Positions 35,451 through 43,962 of a stretch of DNA of 64,000 nt are shown here, in pieces. A program made the translations under genes and the position numbers. The notes under the pieces are model-generated. The model saw nothing but the letters and a program-made list of their open reading frames with translations, had not been told where the DNA came from and did no database searches. How positions within the stretch are numbered: the first letter of the stretch is position 1; the number at the start of each line of letters is the position of its first letter. The stretch comes from Lachnospiraceae bacterium (GTDB lineage Bacteria > Bacillota > Clostridia > Lachnospirales > Lachnospiraceae): contig JAFZUY010000023.1 in NCBI GenBank assembly GCA_017618075.1, positions 153,613-217,612 of the forward strand, in the 5' to 3' direction.

Positions 35451-36353
35451 ATGGGTTTATTCAAAAAGAAAAAAGATGATAATGTATTGCAGCAGGATTT
35501 AAAGAACAAAGAGAACCATCCGGGAATGATTTTCCTCATCCATTTGCTGATGGAGGAAAAGTGCGAAATGCCGGATAAGGAAACCATGTGTGCCATTATG
35601 AACAAGCACCTTGACGATATTGACTGCTATGCATACAGCACCGAAAGTGCGGGCTTTGCTGCAAAGAGATACAATATCCATTTTGAAAAGGATAACAAAG
35701 ATGCACCGCCCATGCTTATGCTGACAAATTGTTTTGAAATACCAAATCCCATTTTAAACGACCTTGAACGTACTCAGACATGGGATTGCGCGAACTCGGC
35801 CGAAATTCTCGAATCATGTAAATATCAGGTACTCGCAAATGATATGCTTGCAGCATGTCTGCCGTATAAAGATCGTGCGGACTTGCTGGTCGACTACATC
35901 GAAGCTTTGGTTGAAATGTTCCCGACTTGCAAGGCGGTAGTTTTTGACAACTCGAAGAAAATGTTTACAAGAGAAGCAATATTAAACTGTTCGGTTCCAA
36001 AGGAACAAAGGTTCATTTATTATGCGGTAAACGCAAGGTTCTTTAATATCCAGGGAACCGAGGACAGAATGGTTGATACAATTGGAATGAGCACCTTGTT
36101 CCTGCCGGATTTACAGTATCATTTCCACGGACTTAATCCCGACGATGTGGTTAATCACGCATATAATCTTTTACTTTATATTTATGATAACGACAATCCG
36201 ATTAAGTCGGGCGATCATGTGGACGGCTTAAAAGACGGTACGATGAGCAGGGAAGTTCAGTGGAATGTTCAGTATGAAAAATCCCTGATTCAGCCTGTAA
36301 GAGAGGTAATTGACGTTAATACGGGCGAATTTGCGTCCGGAACAAGACATTAA
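35451..36353 (+). CDS. DUF4261 domain protein
   Basis: 300 residues, no signal peptide or membrane segment. The C-terminal third (MVDTIGMSTLFLPDLQYHFH, GLNPDDVVNHAYNLLLYIYD, GDHVDGL) matches the DUF4261 pattern. The N-terminal part carries FLIHLLMEEKCEMPDKETMC. Function unknown. It has a good RBS (GGGGGTA) and is followed by a phosphatase gene after about 40 bases, but no functional link is evident. Confidence 0.7.
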   Translation: MGLFKKKKDDNVLQQDLKNKENHPGMIFLIHLLMEEKCEMPDKETMCAIMNKHLDDIDCYAYSTESAGFAAKRYNIHFEKDNKDAPPMLMLTNCFEIPNPILNDLERTQTWDCANSAEILESCKYQVLANDMLAACLPYKDRADLLVDYIEALVEMFPTCKAVVFDNSKKMFTREAILNCSVPKEQRFIYYAVNARFFNIQGTEDRMVDTIGMSTLFLPDLQYHFHGLNPDDVVNHAYNLLLYIYDNDNPIKSGDHVDGLKDGTMSREVQWNVQYEKSLIQPVREVIDVNTGEFASGTRH

Positions 36354-36392
36354 GGATAAAAGATCCTAAAAGAAATTTAAGGAACAGGAAAA

Positions 36393-37115
36393 ATGAAATT
36401 AATAATTGTGCGCCACGGCGATCCGGACTATGAAAACGATTCACTGACAGAACTTGGATGGAAGGAAGCTGAGGCGCTTTCCGAAAGAATGAAAAACGTA
36501 AAAGCGGATGAATGTTATGTGTCTCCGCTTGGCCGCGCAAAGGATACCGCGAGCCTCAGCTTAAAAAAGATGAACATGGAGGCGACGGAGCTTACGTGGC
36601 TTAGGGAATTTGCTCCGATAGTAAAGCGTCCCGAGAAAACAGGAGTTGCATGGGACTGGCTCCCTCAGGACTGGACGAGGATGCCTTACGCTTTTGACTT
36701 TGATAAATGGACGGATTATCCGGCGCTTGAAGATGCGAAAGTACGTGAGGAAGTTGACTGGATATACTCCGAGTTTGATACATTCTTAGAAAAGCACGGA
36801 TACAAAAAAGAGGGCAAGCTTTTTAAGGTGCTTAATCCCAACAGCGATGTAATTGTGTTCTTCTGCCACTTCGGCCTGGAGTGTATTTTATTATCTTATC
36901 TTTTAAATCTTCCGCCCTTTGTTTTATGGCATTCAACGATTGCGGCACCGACTTCGATAACTACGGTTGCGACCGAGGAAAGAAGAGAAGGCATAGCACA
37001 ATTCAGAATGCAGGCATTCGGCGATACCTCGCACCTTTATGTGGCGGGAATGGAGCCCGCTGTTTCGGGAAGATTCAGAGAACTGTTTACCAACGAAAAC
37101 GAAAGACTGGACTAA
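36393..37115 (+). CDS. Histidine phosphatase superfamily protein
   Basis: 240 residues. The N-terminal phosphate loop IIVRHGDPDYEND carries the catalytic His8, and LTELGWKEAEALSERMK and SPLGRAKDTA are typical of the phosphoglycerate mutase/phosphatase family. The second conserved His lies in FFCHFGLECIL. It should remove phosphate from a small molecule or protein; the substrate is unknown. Three bases separate its stop from the next start. Confidence 0.88.
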   Translation: MKLIIVRHGDPDYENDSLTELGWKEAEALSERMKNVKADECYVSPLGRAKDTASLSLKKMNMEATELTWLREFAPIVKRPEKTGVAWDWLPQDWTRMPYAFDFDKWTDYPALEDAKVREEVDWIYSEFDTFLEKHGYKKEGKLFKVLNPNSDVIVFFCHFGLECILLSYLLNLPPFVLWHSTIAAPTSITTVATEERREGIAQFRMQAFGDTSHLYVAGMEPAVSGRFRELFTNENERLD

Positions 37116-37118
37116 ATT

Positions 37119-37796
37119 ATGGAAAAGAAAGATAAAACACTGGCATGGGTCGGCCTCATTATCGGACTCATCGGAATATTTTCGGCACTCTTCGGAGTGG
37201 TGGAATTTAACCGCTATGTGGTAATGCTGATTCCGCTTATTCCCAGAATGATTACAGTAATCGTAAGCTACTGGATTGTAGCGGCAGTTCCTATTTTAGT
37301 GATGATTTTTTCAAAAGACAAAGTCTCCGACCTCGGTTTTACGAAAGAAAAAATCGGCCTTCAGATTTTAATCGGCGTTCTTTTAGGAATAGGAATGTCG
37401 CTTGTACTGACGCTTGTTCCCCATCTTGCAGGTTTCGGCGATTATGTTGACAACGACCACAGATACAAATACCTCTGGCAGTTTGTTTACGAATTTTTTT
37501 ACTGCACGGCAGCAGTAGCAGCAGTCGAAGAACTCTGTTTCCGAGGATTTGTTTTTTCAAAGGTTAAAAAAATCAGCGATAAGGAAATCGTAGCGATAAT
37601 TGTTTCATCCGTATTGTTCGGGCTTTTCCACATCGCTTCGTTTAATGTTGCCCAGCTTATAATTACAACGCTTCTCGGACTTTTCTGGTGTATTTGCAGA
37701 AAATATATTAAGAACTGCACAACGCTTTCTCTTATCATCTGCCACGGAATTTACGATGCGATGATAACCGTCTGGATATTTGTCTTCATAAAATAA
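37119..37796 (+). CDS. CPBP-family intramembrane metalloprotease
   Basis: 225 residues, about six membrane helices. The active-site motifs of the CAAX/bacteriocin-processing family are present: VEELCFRGF (EExxxR), FGLFHIASF (FxxxH) and HGIYDAMI (HxxxD). Bacterial members degrade membrane substrates, process peptides or give bacteriocin immunity. It is translationally linked to the histidine phosphatase gene before it. Confidence 0.85.
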   Translation: MEKKDKTLAWVGLIIGLIGIFSALFGVVEFNRYVVMLIPLIPRMITVIVSYWIVAAVPILVMIFSKDKVSDLGFTKEKIGLQILIGVLLGIGMSLVLTLVPHLAGFGDYVDNDHRYKYLWQFVYEFFYCTAAVAAVEELCFRGFVFSKVKKISDKEIVAIIVSSVLFGLFHIASFNVAQLIITTLLGLFWCICRKYIKNCTTLSLIICHGIYDAMITVWIFVFIK

Positions 37797-37803
37797 ATGG
37801 GTG

Positions 37804-37832
37804 TTGACGTTAAAAATCTTTCATGATATTAT
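37804..37832 (+). promoter_or_regulatory. Promoter of the ABC-F leader transcript
   Basis: TTGACG (37804-37809) and TATTAT (37827-37832) with 17-base spacing, placing the start of transcription near 37839. Confidence 0.75.
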
Positions 37833-37838
37833 TGCGAC

Positions 37839-38066
37839 AGTAAAAGAAAGGCACACGAAAAGTGTGAAGGTGAAAGAATGATAGTTAGATAGTTTGATTT
37901 GGTAAATGCAGACGAATTGATTTTAGGCCCCATGGGTCTGTTTGTGTATGCCGAATTAGATTATCGTATTCATTTTAGATTTCACCCGCGTAAGGTGTGC
38001 TTCGGCATATATAAAATCTTTAATTATACGTATAATCTGCTTTCGGCTTGAAAGCGGATTCTTTTT
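37839..38066 (+). ncRNA. Attenuator leader of the ABC-F gene
   Basis: A leader of about 260 nt lies between promoter and gene. In order it has a hairpin CACAC/GTGTG (37852-37866), a leader ORF (37878-37892), a hairpin AGGCCC/GGGTCT, and a perfect 9-bp stem TATGCCGAA (37947-37955) / TTCGGCATA (38001-38009). It ends in a strong terminator, AATCTGCTTT (38034-38043) / AAAGCGGATT (38051-38060), followed by CTTTTTATTTT. AGATTATCGTAT (37958-37969) can pair with ATACGTATAATCT (38026-38038), which takes five bases of the terminator's left arm. This is the logic of antibiotic-induced antitermination known for other ABC-F genes. Confidence 0.75.
37878..37892 (+). CDS. Leader peptide MIVR in the ABC-F attenuator
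   Basis: ATG ATA GTT AGA TAG, preceded by a good RBS (GAAGGTGAAAG). It is too short to be a functional protein. A ribosome stalled here by an antibiotic would let the downstream RNA fold into its antiterminated form. Very short leader ORFs are a known feature of ABC-F resistance genes. Confidence 0.65.
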   Translation: MIVR

Positions 38067-38099
38067 ATTTTACGGGGCTTTTGACCGGAGGTGAATGAC

Positions 38100-39641
38100 A
38101 TGGCACAGATAAAAGTAAATGATGTCACGTTCTCATACGAGGGCAGCTTCGACGATGTCCTAAAAGACGTGAACTTTAATATTGATACAGACTGGAAACT
38201 CGGCCTCATCGGAAGAAACGGAAAAGGCAAAACCACTCTTTTAAATCTTCTGATGGGAAGATACGAATGCAACAAGGGAAGCATTTCATCCAGCACGAGA
38301 TTTGACTATTTCCCTTACGAAATAAGCGAGGATGACCTTTCAAAAACGGCGGACGAACTGACAGGCAAGTGGAAGCCCGAAGCGGAATCCTGGCAGATAT
38401 TAGTTCAGATGAACCAAATCGGAATGGATGCGGAATGTCTTTACAGACCGCTTAAAACATTAAGCTTCGGCGAACGAACAAGAGTAATGCTTGCGGTACT
38501 TTTTGCTGTGGAAGGCGAGTTTCTTTTAATCGATGAGCCCACAAACCATTTGGATACCGAGGCGAGAGAGGCAGTAAAAAATTATTTATCCAAAAAGAAA
38601 GGTTTTATCCTGGTTTCGCATGACAGAGATTTGCTTGATGCGGTTTGCGACCACGTGCTCGTTTTAAACCGTCAGACAATCGAGGTTCAGACAGGCAACT
38701 TTTCTTCATGGTGGGAAAACAAAGAAAAGGCGGATTCTTTTGCAAAGGCAGAGAATGAAAAACACCTTAAAGAAATAAACAAGCTTAAGGTTGCGGCCGA
38801 TCGCGCAGAAAGATGGGCCGATAAAAATGAGGCCACCAAAATCGGTTTTAATCCCATAAAAGAGCACGACAGATTTCTTGATACAAGAGCTTATATCGGG
38901 GCCAAAACCAAAAAGATGCAGTCGAGAGTTAAAAACTTCGAAGGACGAATCGACAGGGAAATCGAAGAAAAAGAAGGCTTGCTTCAGGATATTGAAAAAG
39001 ATATAAGACTTAAAGTAATGCCGCTTAAGCATTACAAGGATGTGCTTATTCTGGCAAAGGATTTATCCCTTCAGTATGCGGATGCCGAAAAGCCGCTTTT
39101 TGAAAACATGAGATTTCAGATAAAGCAGGGCGACAGAGTGGTTTTAAAAGGCGAAAACGGATGCGGCAAAAGCAGTATCATAAAAGCCATTCTCGGGAAG
39201 GCAGCATACGAAGAAAACATACCGGGATGTGAAAACCTCATCGTTAACGGAACGCTTGATGTGGCTTCGGGACTTAAAATTTCCTACATCAATCAGGACA
39301 CTTCATTCTTAAAAGGTAACCTGAAGGATTACTGCAAGGCACATGATTTTGACGAAAGTCTTTTCCTTGCAATACTAAGCCAGCTGGATTTTTCGGCAGT
39401 CCAGTTTGCAAAAAACATGGAAGAGTTTTCCGAAGGGCAGAAGAAAAAAGTGCTTATAGCATCAAGCCTTATAACAAGTGCACATCTTTATATCTGGGAC
39501 GAACCGCTTAACTACATTGACGTTTTTTCGAGAATGCAGATCGAAAAACTGATACTGGAGTTTAAGCCGACCATGCTCATAGTCGAGCACGACGTTCGTT
39601 TTCAGGAAAAGGTTGCAACGGACATAGTAGAGTTTAATTAA
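38100..39641 (+). CDS. ABC-F ribosomal protection protein, Lsa type
   Basis: 513 residues from the ATG at 38100 (GGAGGTGA upstream); a GTG at 38091 is within that RBS. Two ATPase domains are joined by a linker and no membrane segment is present. Walker A motifs are GRNGKGKT and GENGCGKS, signatures LSFGERTR and FSEGQKKK, and Walker B DEPTNHLD and DEPLNYID. The linker segment ATKIGFNPIKEHDRFLD and AYIGAKTKKMQSR is typical of the Lsa family. These displace lincosamides, pleuromutilins and streptogramin A from the ribosome. The attenuator upstream supports a resistance role. Confidence 0.88.
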   Translation: MAQIKVNDVTFSYEGSFDDVLKDVNFNIDTDWKLGLIGRNGKGKTTLLNLLMGRYECNKGSISSSTRFDYFPYEISEDDLSKTADELTGKWKPEAESWQILVQMNQIGMDAECLYRPLKTLSFGERTRVMLAVLFAVEGEFLLIDEPTNHLDTEAREAVKNYLSKKKGFILVSHDRDLLDAVCDHVLVLNRQTIEVQTGNFSSWWENKEKADSFAKAENEKHLKEINKLKVAADRAERWADKNEATKIGFNPIKEHDRFLDTRAYIGAKTKKMQSRVKNFEGRIDREIEEKEGLLQDIEKDIRLKVMPLKHYKDVLILAKDLSLQYADAEKPLFENMRFQIKQGDRVVLKGENGCGKSSIIKAILGKAAYEENIPGCENLIVNGTLDVASGLKISYINQDTSFLKGNLKDYCKAHDFDESLFLAILSQLDFSAVQFAKNMEEFSEGQKKKVLIASSLITSAHLYIWDEPLNYIDVFSRMQIEKLILEFKPTMLIVEHDVRFQEKVATDIVEFN

Positions 39642-39698
39642 GATACGGAAATGATATGGAATTTCTAAAGCGAAACAATGCTGAATTAAAATAAACTG

Positions 39699-39732
39699 AC
39701 GCTCCCAAAGAAATTTGGGAGCGTTTTCTTTT
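39699..39732 (+). terminator. Intrinsic terminator after the ABC-F gene
   Basis: ACGCTCCCAAA and TTTGGGAGCGT form a perfect 11-bp stem followed by TTTCTTTT. Confidence 0.93.
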
Positions 39733-39807
39733 AAAGACAGTTTGCAAAAGTTAAAAACTTTGCTAAATTATATATGGTAAAAAAACCAAAATCAAAGGAA
39801 GAAAGAA

Positions 39808-40290
39808 ATGAAAAAAGAAGAAAAAACAAACGTAATGAGAGTGCTTGACGCAAAGAAGATCTCATACGAAAGCCATACATACGAGCCTGATGCGACATTA
39901 ACGGGAGAGGAAATCGCAGCAATTTTAAACGAAGATTCCGCAAAAGTTTTTAAGACCTTAGTCACTCAGGGGAAGAGCAATACATATTATGTTTTCGTTG
40001 TTCCCGTAAAAGAAGAACTCGACCTAAAAAAGGCTGCAAAGGCAGCAGGCGAGAAGTCAATCGACATGATAAAACAGAAGGAACTACTTCCGCTCACAGG
40101 CTATGTTCACGGAGGATGCTCTCCGATTGGAATGAAAAAGCAGTTCAAAACCTTTATCCACGAAACCGCGCCTTCATATGAAAAAATATATGTCAGCGCA
40201 GGCAGAGTCGGGGCTCAGATAGAGCTTTCACCCGCAGATTTAATATCGGTCACACGAAGCGTTACCGCAGATATTATCGTAAATGTTTAA
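39808..40290 (+). CDS. ybaK: Cys-tRNA(Pro)/Cys-tRNA(Cys) deacylase YbaK-like
   Basis: 160 residues, the normal YbaK/EbsC size. TLVTQGKSNTYYVFVVPV, ELDLKKAAKAAGEKS and GYVHGGCSPIGMKKQF match the family. It hydrolyses Cys wrongly attached to tRNA-Pro, preserving translation accuracy. It has a good RBS and sits alone between the ABC-F terminator and the trp promoter. Confidence 0.9.
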   Translation: MKKEEKTNVMRVLDAKKISYESHTYEPDATLTGEEIAAILNEDSAKVFKTLVTQGKSNTYYVFVVPVKEELDLKKAAKAAGEKSIDMIKQKELLPLTGYVHGGCSPIGMKKQFKTFIHETAPSYEKIYVSAGRVGAQIELSPADLISVTRSVTADIIVNV

Positions 40291-40298
40291 AAAAGTTG

Positions 40299-40327
40299 TT
40301 GACTAGCTTTTTTCCGTGTGATATTCT
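40299..40327 (+). promoter_or_regulatory. trp operon promoter
   Basis: TTGACT (40299-40304), 17 bases, then TATTCT (40322-40327) with an upstream TGA giving an extended -10. It starts about 10 bases after the ybaK stop. Confidence 0.7.
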
Positions 40328-40340
40328 TTTTTCAAATTTA

Positions 40341-40616
40341 AGAGATTAAACCGTTGAAGCGGAGATAACGGCAATGATGCCCCTACAGAGAATCCGGGAT
40401 GCTGAGATCCGGGTACGAAACAAATTGTCAAATGGACCGCTGAGGGCGCAGTGAAATGATTTTTCAAAGTATTCTGCGACGTGAGGCAGACGTAATTTGC
40501 CGGAGATATGAAGGTATCTCGCTAAGCGCACGAGTCAAATCGTGAATCAAGGTGGCACCGCGGATAGTATATTCGTCCTTGACAGAATCGGACAGATTTT
40601 GTCAGGGACTTTTTTT
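40341..40616 (+). ncRNA. T-box riboswitch, probably tryptophan-specific
   Basis: The T-box core AAGGTGGCACCGCGGA (40549-40564) is followed by a terminator (GTCCTTGACA / TGTCAGGGAC, then seven T, 40575-40616). Upstream is a Stem I region with GATGCTGAGATCC at about 40399-40410. A UGG codon at 40433-40435 followed by ACCGCTGAGGG is the likely specifier. The bulge base C after TGG would pair with a G discriminator, as in tRNA-Trp. Uncharged tRNA-Trp would hold the antiterminator and allow trp expression. The specifier assignment is by position and context. Confidence 0.85.
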
Positions 40617-40621
40617 ATGCA

Positions 40622-40700
40622 CACGGCCGCATAATGAAATTTGCTGCTTCGCAGCATGCGGCCGGCGCGCGAGTAGGGAGATTTCATCATCCCTACTCGA
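40622..40700 (+). ncRNA. GC-rich double-hairpin RNA with pseudoknot potential
   Basis: Two perfect hairpins lie between the T-box terminator and trpE. The first is CGGCCGCA (40624-40631) / TGCGGCCG (40657-40664), with an inner stem TGCTGC/GCAGCA. The second is CGAGTAGGGA (40670-40679) / TCCCTACTCG (40690-40699). ATGAAAT (40634-40640), inside the first, is fully complementary to ATTTCAT (40681-40687) in the loop of the second. It is more GC-rich than its surroundings. No T run follows, so it is not a terminator. Confidence 0.6.
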
Positions 40701-40799
40701 TAATAAATAATTTTCTTTTTCCTCCTTAAAACCGGTAAATAATCGTAAAAGTCCCTGCAAAAACTTATAAACGTTAACAAGAGAAAAAAAGGAGTTTGT
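40701..40799 (+). promoter_or_regulatory. Leader before trpE with possible RBS pairing
   Basis: AT-rich stretch. CTCCTT near 40728 can pair with the AAGGAG RBS at about 40788. AGTCCCTG (40750-40757) is an exact complement of CAGGGACT (40603-40610) in the T-box terminator. Both could influence expression, but neither is demonstrated. Confidence 0.3.
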
Positions 40800-42266
40800 A
40801 TGAAAATCTTACCGTCTTTGGAAGAAGTTAAAAAAATCGCCGAAACAGGCAAATACAACGTTTTACCCGTAAGCACCGAAATCCTCTCGGATTTCACAAC
40901 GCCGATTGAGACTATGAAGATCTTAAAAAACGTTTCGACGCACTGCTACATGCTTGAGTCGGCACAGGCGAACGACAGATGGGGCAGATACACATTCTTA
41001 GGCTTTGATCCGAAGATGGAAATCACCTGCATCGACGGTAACTTAAAAGCAGGCAATCTTAACATAAAGACCGAAAATCCTTCGATTCAGCTTCGCCAGA
41101 TTTTATCCGAATACAAGAGCCCGAGATTCGATTATCTCCCTTCATTCACCGGCGGCCTCGTAGGATATTTCTCATACGATTACTTAAACTACAGCGAACC
41201 TACCGTAAAAAGCGACGTTACCGACACCGAGGAATTCAAAGATGTTGACCTGATGCTTTTTGACAAAGTAATCGCATTTGACAATATGAAGCAGAAAATC
41301 ATCCTCATCGTAAACATGCCCCTAAAAGACATCGAAGTCGGCTATAACAAAGCGGTGATGGAATTAAACCAGCTTAAATCTCTTTTACGAAACGGCGAAA
41401 AGAAAGAAGAGCCGGCCGGAAAACTGCTTGGCGAAGTTACACCTCTCTTTAATAAAGAAGAGTTCTGCGAAATGGTTGAAAAGGCAAAGCATTATATTCA
41501 CGAGGGCGACATCTTCCAGATAGTGCTTTCGAACCGCTTAAGCGCACCATTCGAAGGAAGCCTCTTAAACACATACAGGATGCTTAGAACCATCAACCCT
41601 TCGCCCTACATGTTTTACTTCTCCGGAACGGACGTGGAAGTTGCAGGTGCATCGCCCGAAACCCTCGTAAAACTTGAAAACGGCGTGCTTCACACCTTCC
41701 CCCTCGCAGGCACAAGATGGAGAGGAAAGACCGAGGAAGAGGATTTGGCACTTGAAGAAGAGTTGCTAAAAGATGAAAAAGAACTCGCAGAACACAATAT
41801 GCTCGTAGACCTTGGAAGAAACGATCTCGGAAAGGTCAGCAAGTTCGGAAGCGTATTCGTTGAAAAATTAAGAAGCGTGGTTCGCTTCTCACATGTAATG
41901 CATATAGGCTCCACGGTTTGCGGAAGGATAAGGGATGACAAGGATGCACTCGATGCAATAGAAGCAGTGCTTCCTGCAGGAACACTTTCCGGAGCACCCA
42001 AGATCAGAGCCTGCAAGCTGATTGGCGAACTGGAAAACAACAAGCGCGGCATCTACGGCGGAGCAATCGGATATATAGATTTTACGGGTAACATGGATAC
42101 CTGCATCGCAATCAGAATCGCTTACAAAAAGAACGGAAAAGTATTCGTTCGAAGCGGAGCAGGAATCGTGGCCGACTCTGTACCCGAGTCCGAATATACG
42201 GAGTGCTTAAACAAAGCAAGAGCATCTCTTACGGCACTTGAGAATGCAGAGGAAGCGGATATCTGA
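40800..42266 (+). CDS. trpE: Anthranilate synthase component I
   Basis: 488 residues, normal for TrpE. The chorismate-binding C-terminal domain carries YMFYFSGTDVEVAGASPETL, PLAGTRWRGKTEEED, DLGRNDLGKV and LPAGTLSGAPKIRA. The N-terminal tryptophan-feedback region includes the YMLESAQAN segment (ESxx motif near residue 50). It makes anthranilate with TrpG. It is the first gene of the trp operon, read after the T-box, and has the RBS AAAAAAAGGAG. Confidence 0.97.
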   Translation: MKILPSLEEVKKIAETGKYNVLPVSTEILSDFTTPIETMKILKNVSTHCYMLESAQANDRWGRYTFLGFDPKMEITCIDGNLKAGNLNIKTENPSIQLRQILSEYKSPRFDYLPSFTGGLVGYFSYDYLNYSEPTVKSDVTDTEEFKDVDLMLFDKVIAFDNMKQKIILIVNMPLKDIEVGYNKAVMELNQLKSLLRNGEKKEEPAGKLLGEVTPLFNKEEFCEMVEKAKHYIHEGDIFQIVLSNRLSAPFEGSLLNTYRMLRTINPSPYMFYFSGTDVEVAGASPETLVKLENGVLHTFPLAGTRWRGKTEEEDLALEEELLKDEKELAEHNMLVDLGRNDLGKVSKFGSVFVEKLRSVVRFSHVMHIGSTVCGRIRDDKDALDAIEAVLPAGTLSGAPKIRACKLIGELENNKRGIYGGAIGYIDFTGNMDTCIAIRIAYKKNGKVFVRSGAGIVADSVPESEYTECLNKARASLTALENAEEADI

Positions 42267-42279
42267 CAAGGAGAGAAAA

Positions 42280-42849
42280 ATGATTTTACTGATAGATAAC
42301 TACGACAGCTTTTCATACAATCTTTATCAGCTGATAGGCGAGATTAATCCCGACATCAAAGTAATAAGAAACGATGAAATGACCGTCGAAGAAATAAGAA
42401 ACCTAAACCCCGAGAGAATAATCGTTTCTCCCGGACCCGGAAGACCCGAAGACGCAGGCATTATTATAGAAGCAATCCAAACTTTGGGAAAAGACATTCC
42501 GATTTTAGGCGTCTGCCTCGGCCATCAGGCCATCTGTGCAGCGTTCGGTGCAACGGTTACCTACGCATCAAAACTGATGCACGGAAAACAGTCCGATGCC
42601 ACTTTCGATAAGGACTGTCCTTTGTTTAAAGGATGCCCCGAAGTTGCACCGGTTGCAAGATATCACTCCTTAGCAGCAGACGAAAAGACCATTCCCGACT
42701 GCCTTAAGGTAACGGCCAAAACAGCGGACGGCGAAATCATGGGAGTAATGCATAAGGAATATCCGGTATACGGAGTACAGTTTCATCCAGAGTCGATACT
42801 TACACCCGACGGAAAACAGATGCTTGAGAATTTTTTAAAACTGTCATAA
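42280..42849 (+). CDS. trpG: Anthranilate synthase component II (glutamine amidotransferase)
   Basis: 189 residues from the ATG at 42280 (AAGGAGAG upstream). The amidotransferase nucleophile Cys79 (GVCLGHQA) and the His-Glu pair in YGVQFHPESI are present, so it supplies ammonia to TrpE. The start region MILLIDNYDSFSYNLYQ is canonical. It is 13 bases after trpE. Confidence 0.97.
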   Translation: MILLIDNYDSFSYNLYQLIGEINPDIKVIRNDEMTVEEIRNLNPERIIVSPGPGRPEDAGIIIEAIQTLGKDIPILGVCLGHQAICAAFGATVTYASKLMHGKQSDATFDKDCPLFKGCPEVAPVARYHSLAADEKTIPDCLKVTAKTADGEIMGVMHKEYPVYGVQFHPESILTPDGKQMLENFLKLS

Positions 42850-42878
42850 AAGAAAATGAATAAACGGAGGATATAAAA

Positions 42879-43907
42879 ATGATTAAAGAAGCAATCGTAA
42901 AAATCGTAAACAAAGAAGATTTAACATATGATGAGGCATTTCAGGTAATGAACGAAATCATGAGCGGCGAGACATCTCCCACTCAGAACGCGGCATTCCT
43001 TGCATCACTTTCCACCAAGAGCGCAAAAGCCGAAACCACAGACGAAATCGCAGGCTGTGCGGCAGCCATGAGATCCCATGCTACCAAGGTTGAAACGGGC
43101 ATGGACGTATTTGAAATCGTAGGTACGGGCGGAGACAATGCACAAAGCTTTAACATTTCAACAACATCTGCACTTGTAGCGGCAGCAGGCGGAATGAAGG
43201 TTTCAAAACACGGAAACCGCGCAGCATCTTCAAAGTGCGGTACTGCAGACTGCCTCGAAGCACTTGGTGTAAATATCCAGCAGAGCCCCGCAAGATGTAT
43301 CGAACTTTTAAACGAAGTCGGAATGTGCTTCCTCTTCGCGCAGAAGTATCATTCTTCAATGAAATATGTAGGCCCTATCAGAAAAGAACTCGGCGTAAGA
43401 ACAGTGTTCAACATCTTAGGACCGCTCACCAACCCCGCATCACCCACCATGCAGTTACTCGGTGTTTATGACGAATACCTCGTAGAGCCGCTCGCACAGG
43501 TACTTGTAAGCCTTGGCGTTAAGCGCGGAATGGTAGTATACGGAATGGACAAGCTCGATGAAATCTCCTTAAGCTCACCCACCAAAATCTGCGAGATCAA
43601 GGACGGCTGGTACAAAACATATACCATCAAGCCCGAAGATTTCGGATTTGAGAGATGTACCAAGGACGATTTAAAGGGTGGCGATCCCGAAGAGAACGCA
43701 AAGATTACCCTCGCAATTTTAAACGGCGAAAAAGGTCATAAAAGAAACGCAGTTCTTTTAAACGCAGGCGCATCACTTTACATCGGAGGCAAGGCTGCAA
43801 GTTTTAAAGAAGGTGTGGCTCTTGCGGCAGAACTTATTGACTCAGGTAAGGCACTCGAAGTATTAAACAAATTCATCGAGGTCAGCAACCGTCCCGAAGC
43901 AGAATAG
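42879..43907 (+). CDS. trpD: Anthranilate phosphoribosyltransferase
   Basis: 342 residues, typical length. The PRPP-binding motif [34 protein letters not shown] and [20 protein letters not shown] are intact. It joins anthranilate to phosphoribosyl pyrophosphate. It has a good RBS (CGGAGG), and the C-terminal extension ([15 protein letters not shown]) is normal. Confidence 0.97.
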   Translation: MIKEAIVKIVNKEDLTYDEAFQVMNEIMSGETSPTQNAAFLASLSTKSAKAETTDEIAGCAAAMRSHATKVETGMDVFEIVGTGGDNAQSFNISTTSALVAAAGGMKVSKHGNRAASSKCGTADCLEALGVNIQQSPARCIELLNEVGMCFLFAQKYHSSMKYVGPIRKELGVRTVFNILGPLTNPASPTMQLLGVYDEYLVEPLAQVLVSLGVKRGMVVYGMDKLDEISLSSPTKICEIKDGWYKTYTIKPEDFGFERCTKDDLKGGDPEENAKITLAILNGEKGHKRNAVLLNAGASLYIGGKAASFKEGVALAAELIDSGKALEVLNKFIEVSNRPEAE

Positions 43908-43918
43908 AAATAAAAGTG

Positions 43919-43947
43919 GTGCCTGGCTCACCTAGTGTGCCTGGCTC
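43919..43947 (+). repeat. Tandem GTGCCTGGCTC repeat between trpD and trpC
   Basis: GTGCCTGGCTC occurs at 43919-43929 and again at 43937-43947. The spacer is only 55 bases and otherwise holds just the trpC RBS. The repeat is foreign to the AT-rich setting. Its function is unknown. Confidence 0.5.
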
Positions 43948-43962
43948 CATAGAGGATAAAAA

